64,000 bases of DNA from Hexactinellida sp. DTS-2022 (lineage: Eukaryota; Porifera; Hexactinellida): contig JAPNXP010000003.1 of assembly GCA_028753945.1 (NCBI GenBank), positions 2,356,001 through 2,420,000 of the forward strand, in the 5' to 3' direction. The translations under genes were made by a program, and so were the position numbers. Position 1 is the stretch's first letter; each line of letters begins with the position of its first letter. The notes beneath the pieces were generated by a model that worked only from the letters and a program-made list of their open reading frames with translations, did not search any database and had not been told where the DNA came from. Positions 47,699-58,916 of this stretch are shown piece by piece.

Positions 47699-48114
47699 TA
47701 ATAATATCTATGTTGCAGGCCAAATGCGTTTCCAGGCGAAACGCGTTTCGCCTAGGCCAAACGCGTTTCGCCTGAGAAAAGACGCCAAACGCGTTTCGCC
47801 TAGGCCAAACGCGTTTCCATTTTAATATAATCCTCATGGGTGTCTATTATTAGATATTGAAATCACTATATGCTATTTATCGTTGATGTGGTAATTAGAG
47901 GCTATTATTAAGCAGTTAATTAAGATCATCCAAGCTCTTCCTTTTCATTCATACACGTATTTAATTATTATTCATTTATACGAATTAACCTAACCTTAGT
48001 TATAGTATAGTATTTTATTATTATTATTCATTATTAATTAAGGATCAATACAATTTACACAAATTCTAATACTGAGTACTGTGAGTAGCGAATTTTTATA
48101 TCTAAGTGGCCGAT
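47699..48114 (+). repeat. Inverted repeat arm A with AAACGCGTTT palindromes
   Basis: Complement of 51051-51440. The distal 110 bp hold five AAACGCGTTT cores, including the perfect palindrome GGCGAAACGCGTTTCGCC. The rest is ordinary AT-rich DNA. Differs from arm B by a 20-bp extra repeat unit. Confidence 0.8.
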
Positions 48115-49386
48115 GTGACTTGTTTGACTTATGTAGCATTACTATTACATACTGACAACTAATTTTAAGTGTTGCATATCATCCCAATATTATACATTTC
48201 TATCACTTTAGTCTTAGTTTAGTAACTATGTTTTTCCTCCATCAAAAATGCCACGGAAAATGGACTTAGAGAGATGGCATAACTCTCGATATTGTAGGCC
48301 TAGAATCGATTTTGTACGCCTAGATAAAAATCCTGCCAAATTACGCTCTTTTAGGCGTGCCCAGCACGCCTGGATAACACCCTTATAATGTGTCAGCTGT
48401 TAGGATATGGGATAATTGCTGTCGGGAGGACATCTGTGTTTGTTATTCGCATTGTATTAAAACGTTAGGAGAATAGAAACCGAATTTATATTGGAGATAT
48501 AACTAACTTCCAAAAGTTAAATAAGGTAAACAAGTACAGTCAGCGGCAGTATTCACTAAGATCGGTATTCACTAAGATTTAAGTTCGAACTTAAGACCGA
48601 ACTTAAGCAACTTAGAGAGGTGTCTTAAGTATTGTATTTGATTCGATTTTAACTAATTACTTCATAAACGTTGTTCAAACGTACTTCTATGATCTTACGA
48701 ACATTTAATCTACCTTGATTGATATTAGACTTCAAATAAACTTAAAATATTTCTTCTTTGTTCCTAATAATTTGACATTAATTGCGCTCAAAAATAAAAA
48801 TATAGAATTATATATTTTTACTAGATCAATAATAAATAAACAATAACTAAATTATACATTAGTTTTGTATTTAATTAGGATAATGCTGTATTCTAATCAT
48901 ATTTACCTTAACGTTATTTTTAAGTTCGGTCTTAAGATCGATCTTAAGACCGAACTTAATTCTTAGTGAATAGCTCTAAGTTCGGTCTTAAGATCGATCT
49001 TAACTAAGATCGACCTTAAGACTTAATATCGATCTTAAGACTTAAATCAAATATATATTGTCGACTGAAACGAACTCTGAGGCGGTTTCCTATTTATGAG
49101 ACAGTCCGTAACTTATACAACATAATGCTATCATAGATTACACCAATCAATCTATATTTTGCACATGCTATTATAAACGAAGACAGGAGGAATATTCTGG
49201 GCTAGCCCAGTTTAACCCCCGGGGTACAAACTAGGCTAGGACCGCCGCTAGGCTAGTTATACACCGGGTATATTCTGGTGGGGGGGTATAATCTGGGCTG
49301 CTACACAGGGCGATGATCCGCTTTGAATCATGGTTGCGTTAGTTGTGTATCCAGAACACAACTATTAGATAGGTCTCATAGTACAC
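48115..49386. other. Spacer between inverted arms: TTCACTAAG element and small repeats
   Basis: 48287-48390 has GCGCGCC-family remnants (TACGCCTAGAT, CACGCCTGGATAAC). 48555-49035 is a TTCACTAAG-type element with TTAAGTTCGGTCTTAAGATCG motifs at both ends. 49195-49300 has CTAGGCTAG and CCCGGG motifs. No gene seen. Confidence 0.45.
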
Positions 49387-49592
49387 CAGTGGCGTAGCCA
49401 GACCTTGAGGTCAACCTGGGCACACACATGGGGCACTCACCCATGCGAATCCAGAAGAAAATCTAGGGGGTCAAATTTTTATCCCAGCGAGCGTAGCGAG
49501 CGATCTAGAGTGGGCTTGCCCCGTAAAATCTTTCACAGAGTTTATGTGAAAAACCAGGGCATTATTGTTCTTGCTGCTACTAGTCACACAAT

Positions 49593-49630
<38 letters not shown>

Positions 49631-50783
49631 GGGGATACGGCATCCCATACAACAAAGTATTTTTAACTATAATATTATATAATACTAGCGTACAACGCTT
49701 GCTCGGTCGCTTCGACACCTCTAATTTCCACAGAACAACCGCTTCACGGTTGTTCTGTGGTACTAATCTCAACAATTCTCGTAGATAGTGTGCATTGTTC
49801 TAGATACATTAATTTCCTTCCATTATTAAGCACAATCTCATACAGGCTCATAGCAAGGAAATTATTATTGGTGCGGCGAAGTGACGTCGAGTTATTGATC
49901 TCAGTTTGACTCAAAATGGTACCCGAATATTGATGCGGCTTTCTAAAATATTGTTGCGGTCAAGGCCACACCTGCCGCACCTGCTCCTGCAGGCAAGGCT
50001 GGATTCGGTTAACGGTTAGAGATTTTATTAACCAGTTAGCCGGTCTGTTGAATATCAGCAGAGTTATTGGAAAATTAATGTATAAAGTATTAAATCTTTT
50101 TGAATTTTATCAGAATATGTAGTCCAAAATCTATTTCTCATCACCACTTATAAATTTTCTTAGAAAACATTGATTTAAATTTACCTAAAGCACGAAATGT
50201 ATCAGTTATTATACTTATGCGGTTATACTATATACAGCTGAGCCTGAGCTGAGTCTTATTCTGTAGTATAATCAAAATTTATAAAGGATTTATAGTATTG
50301 AGTAGGATGGGCGGTTAACCAGTTAACCGTGGCGAGAAATCGAATTGTAACCGTAGCCTCATCGGTTAACCAACCCCACCCTTGTGCGAGCCTTTAGCTA
50401 ATTGTATGATTTAATTCGACAGCAAATCTATAATTAAAATTCAGAATTTATCGGCGGCGTACGAATACTTTTGGTAGGGCACTGTACATAGTTCGGATAA
50501 TAGAGGTTGCACACTTTTGAAAAGAAAAGCTCGAGAAAGTATGAGAGTAATTAGATTTTGAACGAGAGTATTTGGTTTGAACAATAATAGGACAGTAAAG
50601 TAACGGTATCGACGAAGAATATGTTTGCTCCCCATCCTTGTCCTAGATGCGCCTTTGCAGCAGGCCCTGACTATGTATTTCAGCAGGGTCCCTGGGTTGA
50701 AATCCTGAGCCGGTCGGGCCCCAAGCCTCAGCCGCGCTAACCGGGGCCTGGCCCCGTCTGGCCCCTCCCTGGCTACGCCACTG
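49387..50783. mobile_element. hAT-type element, 1.4 kb
   Basis: Perfect ends CAGTGGCGTAGCCAG and CTGGCTACGCCACTG. The flanking 8-mers TAGTACAC and TTGTACAC differ by one base. Contains an (AAT)n microsatellite at about 49591-49629 and a GCTTCAC hairpin segment. No transposase frame. Confidence 0.8.
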
Positions 50784-51050
50784 TTGTACACACATTAAAT
50801 GTCATACTGTTGACAAAGAAATTACTTGAGGAGACACCTTACAATAAATATTCCTACAATTAGTTTTTAACTTAGTCACTTTAAATTTGTGCCACCTGTG
50901 CCACAAGTGGAACATGGTAGGAATATGCAGGCCACTTTTGAAATGTCGACAGCCCCAATTGCCCCAAACATTTACTTAGCATAACAAGCAACCAACCAAA
51001 CTTGGAAAATTAATAAGTTAATAAGTCACATAAGATACTAATCACAAAAT
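50784..51050. other. Spacer, no gene seen
   Basis: AT-rich spacer between the hAT element and inverted arm B. A short GCCACCTGTGCCAC repeat only. Confidence 0.35.
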
Positions 51051-51440
51051 CGGCCACTTAGATATAAAAATTCGCTACTCACAGTACTCAGTATTAGAAT
51101 TTGTGTAAATTGTATTGATCCTTAATTAATAATGAATAATAATAATAAAATACTATACTATAACTAAGGTTAGGTTAATTCGTATAAATGAATAATAATT
51201 AAATACGTGTATGAATGAAAAGGAAGAGCTTGGATGATCTTAATTAACTGCTTAATAATAGCCTCTAATTACCACATCAACGATAAATAGCATATAGTGA
51301 TTTCAATATCTAATAATAGACACCCATGAGGATTATATTAAAATGGAAACGCGTTTGGCCTAGGCGAAACGCGTTTGGCGTCTTTTCTCAGGCGAAACGC
51401 GTTTCGCCTGGAAACGCATTTGGCCTGCAACATCTATATT
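51051..51440 (-). repeat. Inverted repeat arm B with AAACGCGTTT palindromes
   Basis: Complement of 47699-48114, lacking one 20-bp AGGCCAAACGCGTTTCGCCT unit. Runs directly into the Helentron-like start. Confidence 0.8.
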
Positions 51441-52255
51441 ATTAAATCTCGATTGTTGTTTGTTTGTTTGTGTGTGTGTGTGTGTGTTTGTTTGTCCGGA
51501 TTGTATTAAAGTGATGGGGGAATAGAAACCGCAATTAATATTGGGATATAAACTAACTTTCAATTGTTATAATAGGTAAACAAATGTTATAATAGGTAAA
51601 CAAGTATGCTGAACACGAATTTCGCGTTTATAAATTTCTCATATTAATATTTGTTGTTGTTGTTTACACAAAATAGGTAAACAAATTAATGAAAATTCAA
51701 AATCAACCTAGAAGTTAGCTTTCAACGGGTTTTATAGGTAAACAAGTATGCTGATTTCGAATTTCGCATTTATATATTTATAATATGAATATTTGGTGTT
51801 GTTGTTTACACAAAATAGGTAAACAAATTAATGAAAATTCAAAATCAACCTAGAAGTTAGCTTTCAACGGGTTTTATAGGTAAACAAGTATGCTGATTTC
51901 GAATTTCGCATTTAAATATTTATAATATGAATATTTGTTGTTGTTGTTTACACAAAATAGGTAAACAAATTAATGAAAATTCAAAATCAACCTAGAAGTT
52001 AGCTTTCAACGGGTATTATAGGTAAACAAGTATGCTAAACAAGAATTTCGCGTTAAAAAATTATAATATGAGTATTTGTTGTTGTTGTTGTTTACACAAA
52101 TAGGTAAACAAATTAATAAAAAATTCAAAATCATAACGTTCCTTTCTACCATTTCCATGGTAGAAAGTGCGAGGAGTAAGGCCGCACAGCGGCCGTTAAC
52201 TTAAGGTGTGTAGCACCGATCTGTCGCAAAGCGACCGAGACCGAAGGGCTCGTAG
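51430..52255 (+). mobile_element. Helentron-like element with tandem array
   Basis: TATTATTAAATCTCGATTGTT, a TG microsatellite, about four 141-bp units, TTTCCATGGTAGAAAG, hairpin cassette and GACCGAAGGGCTCG. Confidence 0.82.
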
Positions 52256-52613
52256 ATAAATAAATGTAATTAAATTTGTTATAAATATATTCGTAGAGGA
52301 ATTAGAAGTGTAGGGTTCGGCGTGCTGCCACAAACAATTTAGGGATTCCGTAGTACAAAAAAGGTTGAAAATAACCGATATAGTATAATACCTAAAAACT
52401 TGTCTGAGACTTATTTATTTATAATTCCATTGTAATATACACAAATTTATACGAAATATAGTTTTGGATCTTCTGTTCGGACTAGCGAGGGTGCACTGTA
52501 TTCGGTATTTTCCAAATTTATTCTGGTATACTCACCCTTAATTAACCTAAGCTAGCTGATACTGTAATATTGATATATAGTAATGGATATATTCATATTT
52601 GATATAGATGTTG
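52256..52613. other. Spacer with pogo-type solo end
   Basis: AT-rich; 52470-52500 carries GTTCGGACTAGCGAGGGTGC then ACTGTA, a pogo/Tigger-like right end. No gene seen. Confidence 0.4.
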
Positions 52614-52737
52614 CAGTGTAAGTGCGAAATTGGTGTATTCGCGAATACACCAGTGTACACCAACAACTTGGTGTATTCGCGATTACACTGGTGTAAGTGT
52701 GAATCAATAGATCACTAATTGATTCGTACTTACACTG
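52614..52737. mobile_element. Short TIR element with GTGTATTCGCG palindromes
   Basis: Ends CAGTGTAAGTGCGAA and TTCGTACTTACACTG. Internal TATTCGCGAATA palindrome. No convincing target duplication. Confidence 0.55.
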
Positions 52738-53108
52738 GTGGGGTGAAGGAAATTTCTTTGCGATTTACTGCTTGCTAAAATACTAATCACGAAAAAAATC
52801 TAGATATCTACGTAGATGTGCTTATCTCTACAAGCTTTCCCATTATGGCACCTTGAATTGCAACTCATCTTCGATCTTCTGCAGGAACATCTGAAATTTG
52901 AGCAATTCTTACACTTACAAGATTGCAGGACGAACATTGATGCATTTTGCATTGCTGTGGTCTGCGAAATTATAGCATCTGGAACAGAATCAATTTTCTG
53001 GAACTTTGTCTGACAAACATCAAACTGATTGCTTGTATATCTGGATTCCAACTTTCCTTGATCAGTACCGATTCTATACAGATCTTCATCTTTATCCATT
53101 ATTACACC

Positions 53109-53726
53109 CAGGGTTTTTTAAGGCCGATCTTGGTGTAAAATTTGCACCAAGATCTTTTGGAATTATACTACGATTCCGTTCAGCAGCGGCCTCTGCAGTG
53201 TTGAGTTACACCACGATTAAGGGTCGGCCGCAGCCGCTGCAGTTTTGAGTTACACCAAGGCCGCGCTGAGTTGCACCAAGGTCTGAACCAGAGTGGACCA
53301 TGGGTCGATGGGTCATGGGTCAGATGGGTCACCTAAATCGATGGGTCATGGGTCACGGCTCCGTGACCCATGACCCATTTGGAATTTCAATGTCATCTTC
53401 AGTTAAAATACGTTTCACTCATCATCATCATTATTATTATAACATTGATGTACATTGATATACTAAACATATTCTACATTGCAACAAGTAGGTTTGTTGA
53501 GGTATTTAAACCGTTATTCTGTTATTCTGTTAATGTTACATTATAGTATTTAGATATTTAAAATTGTTTGATGGGTCAATGGGTCACTCGATGCTTCATG
53601 GGTCAATGGGTCAATGGGTCAATGGGTCAATGGGTCATGGGTCAGAAATGGGATGGGTCAGATGGGTCATGGGTCACCAATGTTGACCCATGGTCCACTC
53701 TGGTCTGAACCTTAAAAAAAACCCTG
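53109..53726. mobile_element. Outer hAT-type element in the KRBA2-like relic
   Basis: Ends CAGGGTTTTTTAAGG and CCTTAAAAAAAACCCTG. The flanking 8-mers ATTACACC and ATTAGTCC match at six positions. Interior has GTTACACCA and GCAGCCGCTGCAG motifs. Interrupts the coding text exactly where MGLI should continue into GVIMDKD. Confidence 0.72.
53289..53702. mobile_element. Inner nested hAT-type element with ATGGGTCA repeats
   Basis: The 8-bp duplication GTCTGAAC lies at 53281-53288 and 53703-53710. Ends CAGAGTGGACCATGGGTC and GACCCATGGTCCACTCTG. More than 15 ATGGGTCA motifs. Confidence 0.88.
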
Positions 53727-54505
53727 ATTAGTCCCATCAGGTTTTTGCTCCCAAGTGGAATCATGACATCGGGCTTTGATATTGGAATTATGACTGTATC
53801 CCCAACATCGGCTGAAGTCACTTTACTCGCGCTACTCTTGAGCATCCTACTATGGAGTTTGTTCTGGCGACGTTTAATTCCAATCCGTTCCACTTCACTT
53901 TCTCGTTGTAACCGATGCAAGTCACACTTAGTACACCATATGCCAGCTCCAGAGTCCAAACCCTTCTTGACCATTGGATCTCCCACAAAAAAGATGCATG
54001 TACCGTTTGCACCCTGGACAACGATGTGCTCCTGAAGTCTCGTTGTTACATTCAGCACAATCTGGTGTGTCCTCAGGTTGTAGTGGAGAGGTGGTGTCAA
54101 TTGCTAAGTGTTCATAGCTAATCGAATTTGTGGGTTCGTTTATAGAAGCTTGGGGTGGAATAGAATCTTGAGATTGATGGGAGAGGTTTATTGGTGGGAA
54201 TTTAGAAATTCCTGCACTCTCGGGGTGAGTGTTTTCCTCGAAAACGTGAAGATTTTACGAAGGAGGAAGCGATATTTCTTCCATATAAAGGTCAGATGGA
54301 TTTGAATATAAAGTAATGACTGGGTCCTGTCTGTCATAGTAATGGACTTCACAGAGTGTCATACTCTTCAGGTATCAACGGAGAACAAACGAACAAATGA
54401 GAATCTCCACGGACCAGACAACACAAAGGTCAGCTGTTTCGAAACAAAATTGGAATCAAAAAGAGAGCGCAGACTACTCATGAGACTTCACATCGGGCGC
54501 AGGTC

Positions 54506-54597
54506 AAAACGGCTACAAACCAAACGGCTACAACCAAAACGGCTACAAACTGAAACGGCTACAGACTGAAACGGCTACAGACTGAAACGGTTACAAA
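54506..54597 (+). repeat. Short tandem repeat, AAACGGCTACA units
   Basis: Six units of about 16 bp, (C/G)AAACGGCTACAAAC/GACTG, with slight length variation. Confidence 0.75.
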
Positions 54598-55315
54598 ACC
54601 AATATTGTCGATTGTTTTAAATGAATTCCGCTTTGAAATTAATTGAAGAAAATACAGTTATTAATTAACACCTAAGAAAGTGTCGTCTTTCGTTTAAATA
54701 AAGTGATTTAGCAAAACAAGAGGTGTCAATTTATCAATTGTTATAAATTGATGGCTTGAATCTATAGGTTTTCTAAAATTTGACAAGTATCCTATAAATA
54801 TTCAATTATAACAAATTATTCATAATTCATAATTCATAATTCATAACAAATTATTCATCATTTAAATTCTTATGTCATATGTAGGTGTAGTTGATCCATG
54901 TTTGGCATGTGGTCAAAGACATCGAGTTGAATTGCCATCCTAATCTTTTTGTAGAATTTACTATTGTTACATTAATCAATTAGAATATTCCTGTGATGGA
55001 ATATTCTAATTGATTGATTCTTTTGAACTTGAACCTCGTAAATTCAATTCATCGAACAAAAGCGACTGTCAAAAATCTGTTCTTAGATGTTTTTATATTT
55101 ACCAAACTTATACCAATTAAGTTGAATTAACATTATTGAAAGGAATTATTATATGATAATCGTATTCCAAACTACTAATACAGTGCAGTGGTTCCCAACC
55201 TACGTGGAAGCTAAAAAGGCTACATTACTGTTAATGGGAGGGGGTACGCGTATCCCCTACATTTGTATATAAGGGGTACGCGCCTGAGAAAAGGTTGGGA
55301 ACCCCTCTACTACTA
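54598..55315. other. Spacer, no gene seen
   Basis: AT-rich. ATTCATA trinucleotide-like repeat at 54818-54860. Hairpin ATTAGAATATTCC / GGAATATTCTAAT at 54979-55013. GGGGTACGCG motif twice near 55235-55275. Confidence 0.4.
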
Positions 55316-56637
55316 GTATATCTATATTATTAAATCTCGATTGTTGTTTGTTTGTGTGTGTGTGTGTGTGTTTGTTTGTCCGGATTGTATTAAAGTGATT
55401 GGGGGAATAGAAACCGCAATTAATATTGGAATATAAACTAACTTTCAAATGTTATAATAGGTAAACAAATGTTATTAAGGTAAACAAGTATGCTGAACAC
55501 GAATTTCGCGTTTATAAATTTCTCATATTAATATTTGTTGTTGTTGTTTACACAAAATAGGTAAACAAATTAATGAAAATTCAAAATCAACCTAGAAGTT
55601 AGCTTTCAACGGGATTATAGGTAAACAAGTATGCTGAACACGATTTTCGCGTTTAAAATTTTCCAATATGAATATTTGTTGTTGTTGTTTACACAAAATA
55701 GGTAAACAAATTAATGAAAATTCAAAATCAACCTAGAAATTTGCTTTCAACGGGTATTATAGGTAAGCAAGTATGCTGAACACGAATTTCGCATTTATAA
55801 ATTTATAATATTAATATTTGTTGTTGTTGTTTACACAAACAGTAAACAAATTGATGAAATTCCAAATCAACCTAGAAGTTAGCTTTCAACGGGTATTAAA
55901 GGTAAACAATTATGCTGAACACGAATTTCGCGTCTATAAATTTATAATATGAATATTTATTGTTGTTGTTTACACAAAATAGGTAAACAAATTAATGAAA
56001 ATTCAAAATCAACCTAGAAATTTGCTTTCAACGGGTATTATAGGTAAGCAAGTATGCTGAACACGAATTTCGCATTTATAAATTTATAATATTAATATTT
56101 GTTGTTGTTGTTTACACAAACAGGTAAACAAATTGATGAAATTCCAAATCAACCTAGAAGTTAGCTTTCAACGGGTATTATTGGTAAACAAGTGTGCTGA
56201 ACACGAATTTCGCGTTTATAAATTTATAATATGAATATTTGTTGTTGTTGTTTACACAAAATAGGTAAACAAATTAATGAAATTCGAAATCAACCTAGAA
56301 GTTTGCTTTCAAAGGGTATTATAGGTAAACAAGTGTGCTGAACACGAATTTCGCATTTTTTAATTTCAAATATGAATATTTGTTGTTGTTATGTTGTTTA
56401 CCAAAAATATGTAAACAAATTAACGAAAAATTCAAAATCATTCTAGAAGTTTGCTTCCGACGGGAATTATTCGTAAACAAGTTAAAACTATGGAAATGGT
56501 AGAAAGAGTTGTATATAACTTCCTCTAACATTTTCCATGGTAGCAACGGTGGGGAGTAAGGCCGCATAGCGGTCGTTAACTTGAGGTGCGTAGCACCGAT
56601 CTGTCGCAAAGCGACCGAGACCGAAGGGCTCGTATAA
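55316..56637 (+). mobile_element. Helentron-like element with the longest tandem array
   Basis: Start TATTATTAAATCTCGATTGTT. About seven units near 141 bp, each with AAGTATGCTGAACACGA, a GTTGTTGTTGTTTACAC run and AACCTAGAAGTTAGC. A closing segment TTTTCCATGGTAG is followed by GGCCGCATAGCGGTC and CGACCGAGACCGAAGGGCTCG. Confidence 0.85.
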
Positions 56638-56704
56638 TTTAAGTGGGGATTACGTAAGTACTTTAGGGTGATCCATGGTATTAAGGGTGGTTTCCATCCA
56701 GACT

Positions 56705-57057
56705 CAGGGTTGATAAAAATCAAAAAAATCCGATTTTTTTGATTTAAATCAGAATTTTGATTTTAATTGTTTTTTTTGCAATCTATATCACACTGGCGTA
56801 TATTAATTAATTGGCTAATAGATTAATTACATTGTTAATGACTCATTATCAATGTAATTTGACTCATTATCAATGTACGTGTATTTCTTTCTTTTTTCGC
56901 AAAAAACAATAGACATAAAAAATCTGATTTAAATAAAAAAAGTCCGACTTTTTTTATTTAAATCAGACTTCTTTGATTAAAATCTGATTTTTGATTAAAA
57001 TCTGATTTTTGATTAAAATCATGATTTAAATCACTTGATTTAAATCAAACAACCCTG
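56705..57057. mobile_element. hAT-like element with AAATC/GATTT motifs
   Basis: Ends CAGGGTTG.. and ..CAACCCTG, with dense GATTTAAATC palindromes. The flanks CATCCAG(ACT) and CATCCAG(TT) share seven bases, but offset by three from the left end. Confidence 0.55.
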
Positions 57058-57176
57058 CATCCAGTTGGAGTTGGGTTGGACGTTTGTGATGTAGAAGGAC
57101 TGTTCCTTAGAACATAAAGCAAAACATGCCCGGGGGCTTAATCGTAGCCCCGCCCCTGCCCCGGGTTGATCAGATC

Positions 57177-57776
57177 CTGCGACCGCCACAGCTGATGTAC
57201 CCATATTGGCAGCTCAAGAGAATTATTATATTTTTGTGAATAGGAGGAACATTCACTCTACCAATATTCAGGCAAAATGTGATAGTAAATTGAAATTCAT
57301 TGACGTCGTCGCCAAGTGGCCAGGAAGTACTCACGATGCATTCATTTGGAAGCAGTCTGGGATCAATAGAAAATTTTGGATGGAGAAATACAAACGGTAG
57401 ATGGTTGGTTTCTAGTAGATGGCGGATATCCTCTGACCGAATCTTCTCACGCCGATACTTTCTCCAGTAACTCCGGGCCAGAAACGATACAATCGATCCT
57501 TTTTGAATACACGAAAAATATTGAGTGCGATTTTGGATTATGGAAAAGTAGATGGAGATCAATTGACAAAACAGGAGGAACACTGTGTTATTCTCCAGAA
57601 CGTGTATGTAGATTAGCAGTAGCAACTATGGTATTGCATAATATATGCATTGATCATGCTTACAAGGGGAAGTAGATGTTATTATGCAAGAAGATGGTAT
57701 TAATGCTCCTTCAGATGAAACAACGCTTTCCGGAAACACAGTGCGAGAGTCTGTGGTTGTAGAATACTTTGATTAA
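57177..57776 (+). pseudogene. PIF/Harbinger (HARBI1-like) transposase fragment, two frameshifts
   Basis: DDE-type nuclease of the PIF/Harbinger class. The first frame carries YYIFVNRRN, CDSKLKFIDVVAKWPGSTHD (first catalytic Asp region) and FIWKQSG. After a frame change near 57398 come GWFLVDGGYPL (second Asp), RTRN-like NIECDFGLWKSRW (Glu region shifted to Asp-Phe-Gly-Leu), SPERVCRLAVA and VLHNICIDH. After another change near 57670 come GNTVRESVVVEYF and the stop. The N-terminal third is missing. Its Myb-like partner lies downstream on the other strand, as usual for this class. Confidence 0.85.
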
Positions 57777-58267
57777 GACTTATCCCAAGTATATTAGTTC
57801 ATACATTTTAGAACTGTCTATTATTCTATTTAATGTTAACTAGCATACATAATAGTTCAAATGAATTAGGTACATATTATATATCATTGCTGCTGCAGGG
57901 AAAATGTTGTGCCAGATAATTAGAAGGATAGACTAGAGGAGGAAGTGGTGGGAGGAACGTGTAGGATTTGATCCAAAATGCTGGTGCATTTGAGGTGTCG
58001 CATTGGCTAGCAATTTATTCTGTGCGACCAGCTATCTGTCCTAAGAGATCTACCTTACAATCCATATGTTGGTCGATGCTTCTTAGTAGAGCTATTTTCA
58101 CCCTTTCATTTTCCAAAAGACACTTCTACATTGTTTGGTCAATTAGATCACTCCTACCGTCAGAAAGTTTCCGCTTCTAGGTGGCTTCATCTCTTCAGAA
58201 ATTGACATATCTGAATCGCTCAGCGGACTGATTGGCGAGGCGAACTCCAACAAATAGTTCCTTTCCT
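57777..58267. other. Harbinger interior between its two genes
   Basis: Likely non-coding part of the same transposon. Short cDNA-like stretches read open on the minus strand near 58150-58260 but have no recognised motif. Confidence 0.35.
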
Positions 58268-58500
58268 TTAATACTCTTCAGCTGGCTTCGAGTTCTTTAA
58301 GTTCGGCTTCAGGAGAGCCCCACCAGTTTTGCGAGCTGAAGCAATTTTGTCACTTATAAGTGGCTTGTGCTTTGCCAAAACATTTGACCACTTCTTGGCG
58401 ACATCTTCTTTACTTCTCAAACTTCCATGCGCATGTGATAGAGCTTCTGCTATTTCTTTCCAGACATTGTTTTTCTCTTCATAGGTCAAAGATGAACTTA
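58268..58500 (-). pseudogene. Myb/SANT-like DNA-binding partner of the Harbinger transposase, truncated
   Basis: Encodes YEEKNNVWKEIAEAL, SKEDVAKKWSNVLAKHK and a basic stretch: the trihelix Myb/SANT-like domain that PIF/Harbinger elements encode as a second protein. Its N-terminal end is cut at about 58505 by a Helentron-like terminus. The Trp and KKW positions fit the family. Confidence 0.6.
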
Positions 58501-58504
58501 ATGA

Positions 58505-58830
58505 ACCAAAGAGTTGGGACTTCTATTGAGGCGTGAAGCGCCGATCCGTCGCAAAGCGACCGAGACCGAAGGGCTCGTATTATTAAATCTCGATTGTTGT
58601 GTGAGTGTTTGTTTGTTTGTCCGGATTGTATTAAAGTGATGGGGGAATAGAAACCGCATTTTTATATGATAGAAACTAACTTTCAAATTATACAATAGGT
58701 AAACAAGTAAGCTGATTTTTAATTTTTAATATGAATATTTGTTGTTGTTGTTTACACAAAATAGGTAAACAAATTGATGAAAATCAAAATCAATCTAGAA
58801 GTTAGCTTTCAACGGGTTGTTTTGACAAAA
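58505..58830 (+). mobile_element. Helentron-like terminus joined to a short second copy
   Basis: 58525-58578 is a hairpin cassette ending GACCGAAGGGCTCGT. It is followed at once by TATTAAATCTCGATTGTT, the start of another copy holding one array unit. A head-to-tail junction of two elements. Confidence 0.65.
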
Positions 58831-58861
58831 ACTGTCCGCCCGGACACTTTTTGTCAAACAC
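58822..58861. repeat. Short perfect hairpin
   Basis: TTTGACAAAAAC-TGTCCG pairs with CGGACA-CTTTTTGTCAAA around a CC turn. Confidence 0.7.
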
Positions 58862-58916
58862 TAAATACAATCCTGAATATCCGGATTTTTCGATTATCCG
58901 GGAACCCTTGGTTAAA

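Larger units (their letters stand above)
52800..54140 (-). pseudogene. KRBA2/SCAND3-type integrase-element protein, C-terminal part, broken
   Basis: Read on the minus strand: a zinc-finger block (CAEC..HRCPGC..MHLFCG, GQEGFG); after a one-base frame change, WCTKCDLHRLQRESE and ADVGDTVIIPISKPDV; then LMGLI, interrupted by nested hAT DNA; then MDKDEDLYRIGTDQGKL, and a Cys-rich tail (CKCKNC, RCSCRRSKMSCNSRC). This order matches the region after the integrase core in KRBA2/SCAND3-like transposon proteins, from memory of the family. The integrase core itself is absent. The insertion at 53109-53726 and the frame change make it nonfunctional. Confidence 0.65.

Noticed and set aside
49584-49775. Poly-Leu minus-strand frame
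   Set aside because: Translation of an (AAT)n microsatellite inside a hAT element.
55316-56637. Regular spacing suggestive of a CRISPR-like array
   Set aside because: Units are about 141 bp with no unique spacers, in an animal genome, and sit between transposon ends.
57170-57625. A 151-codon minus-strand frame
   Set aside because: It is antisense to the clear Harbinger transposase coding text.
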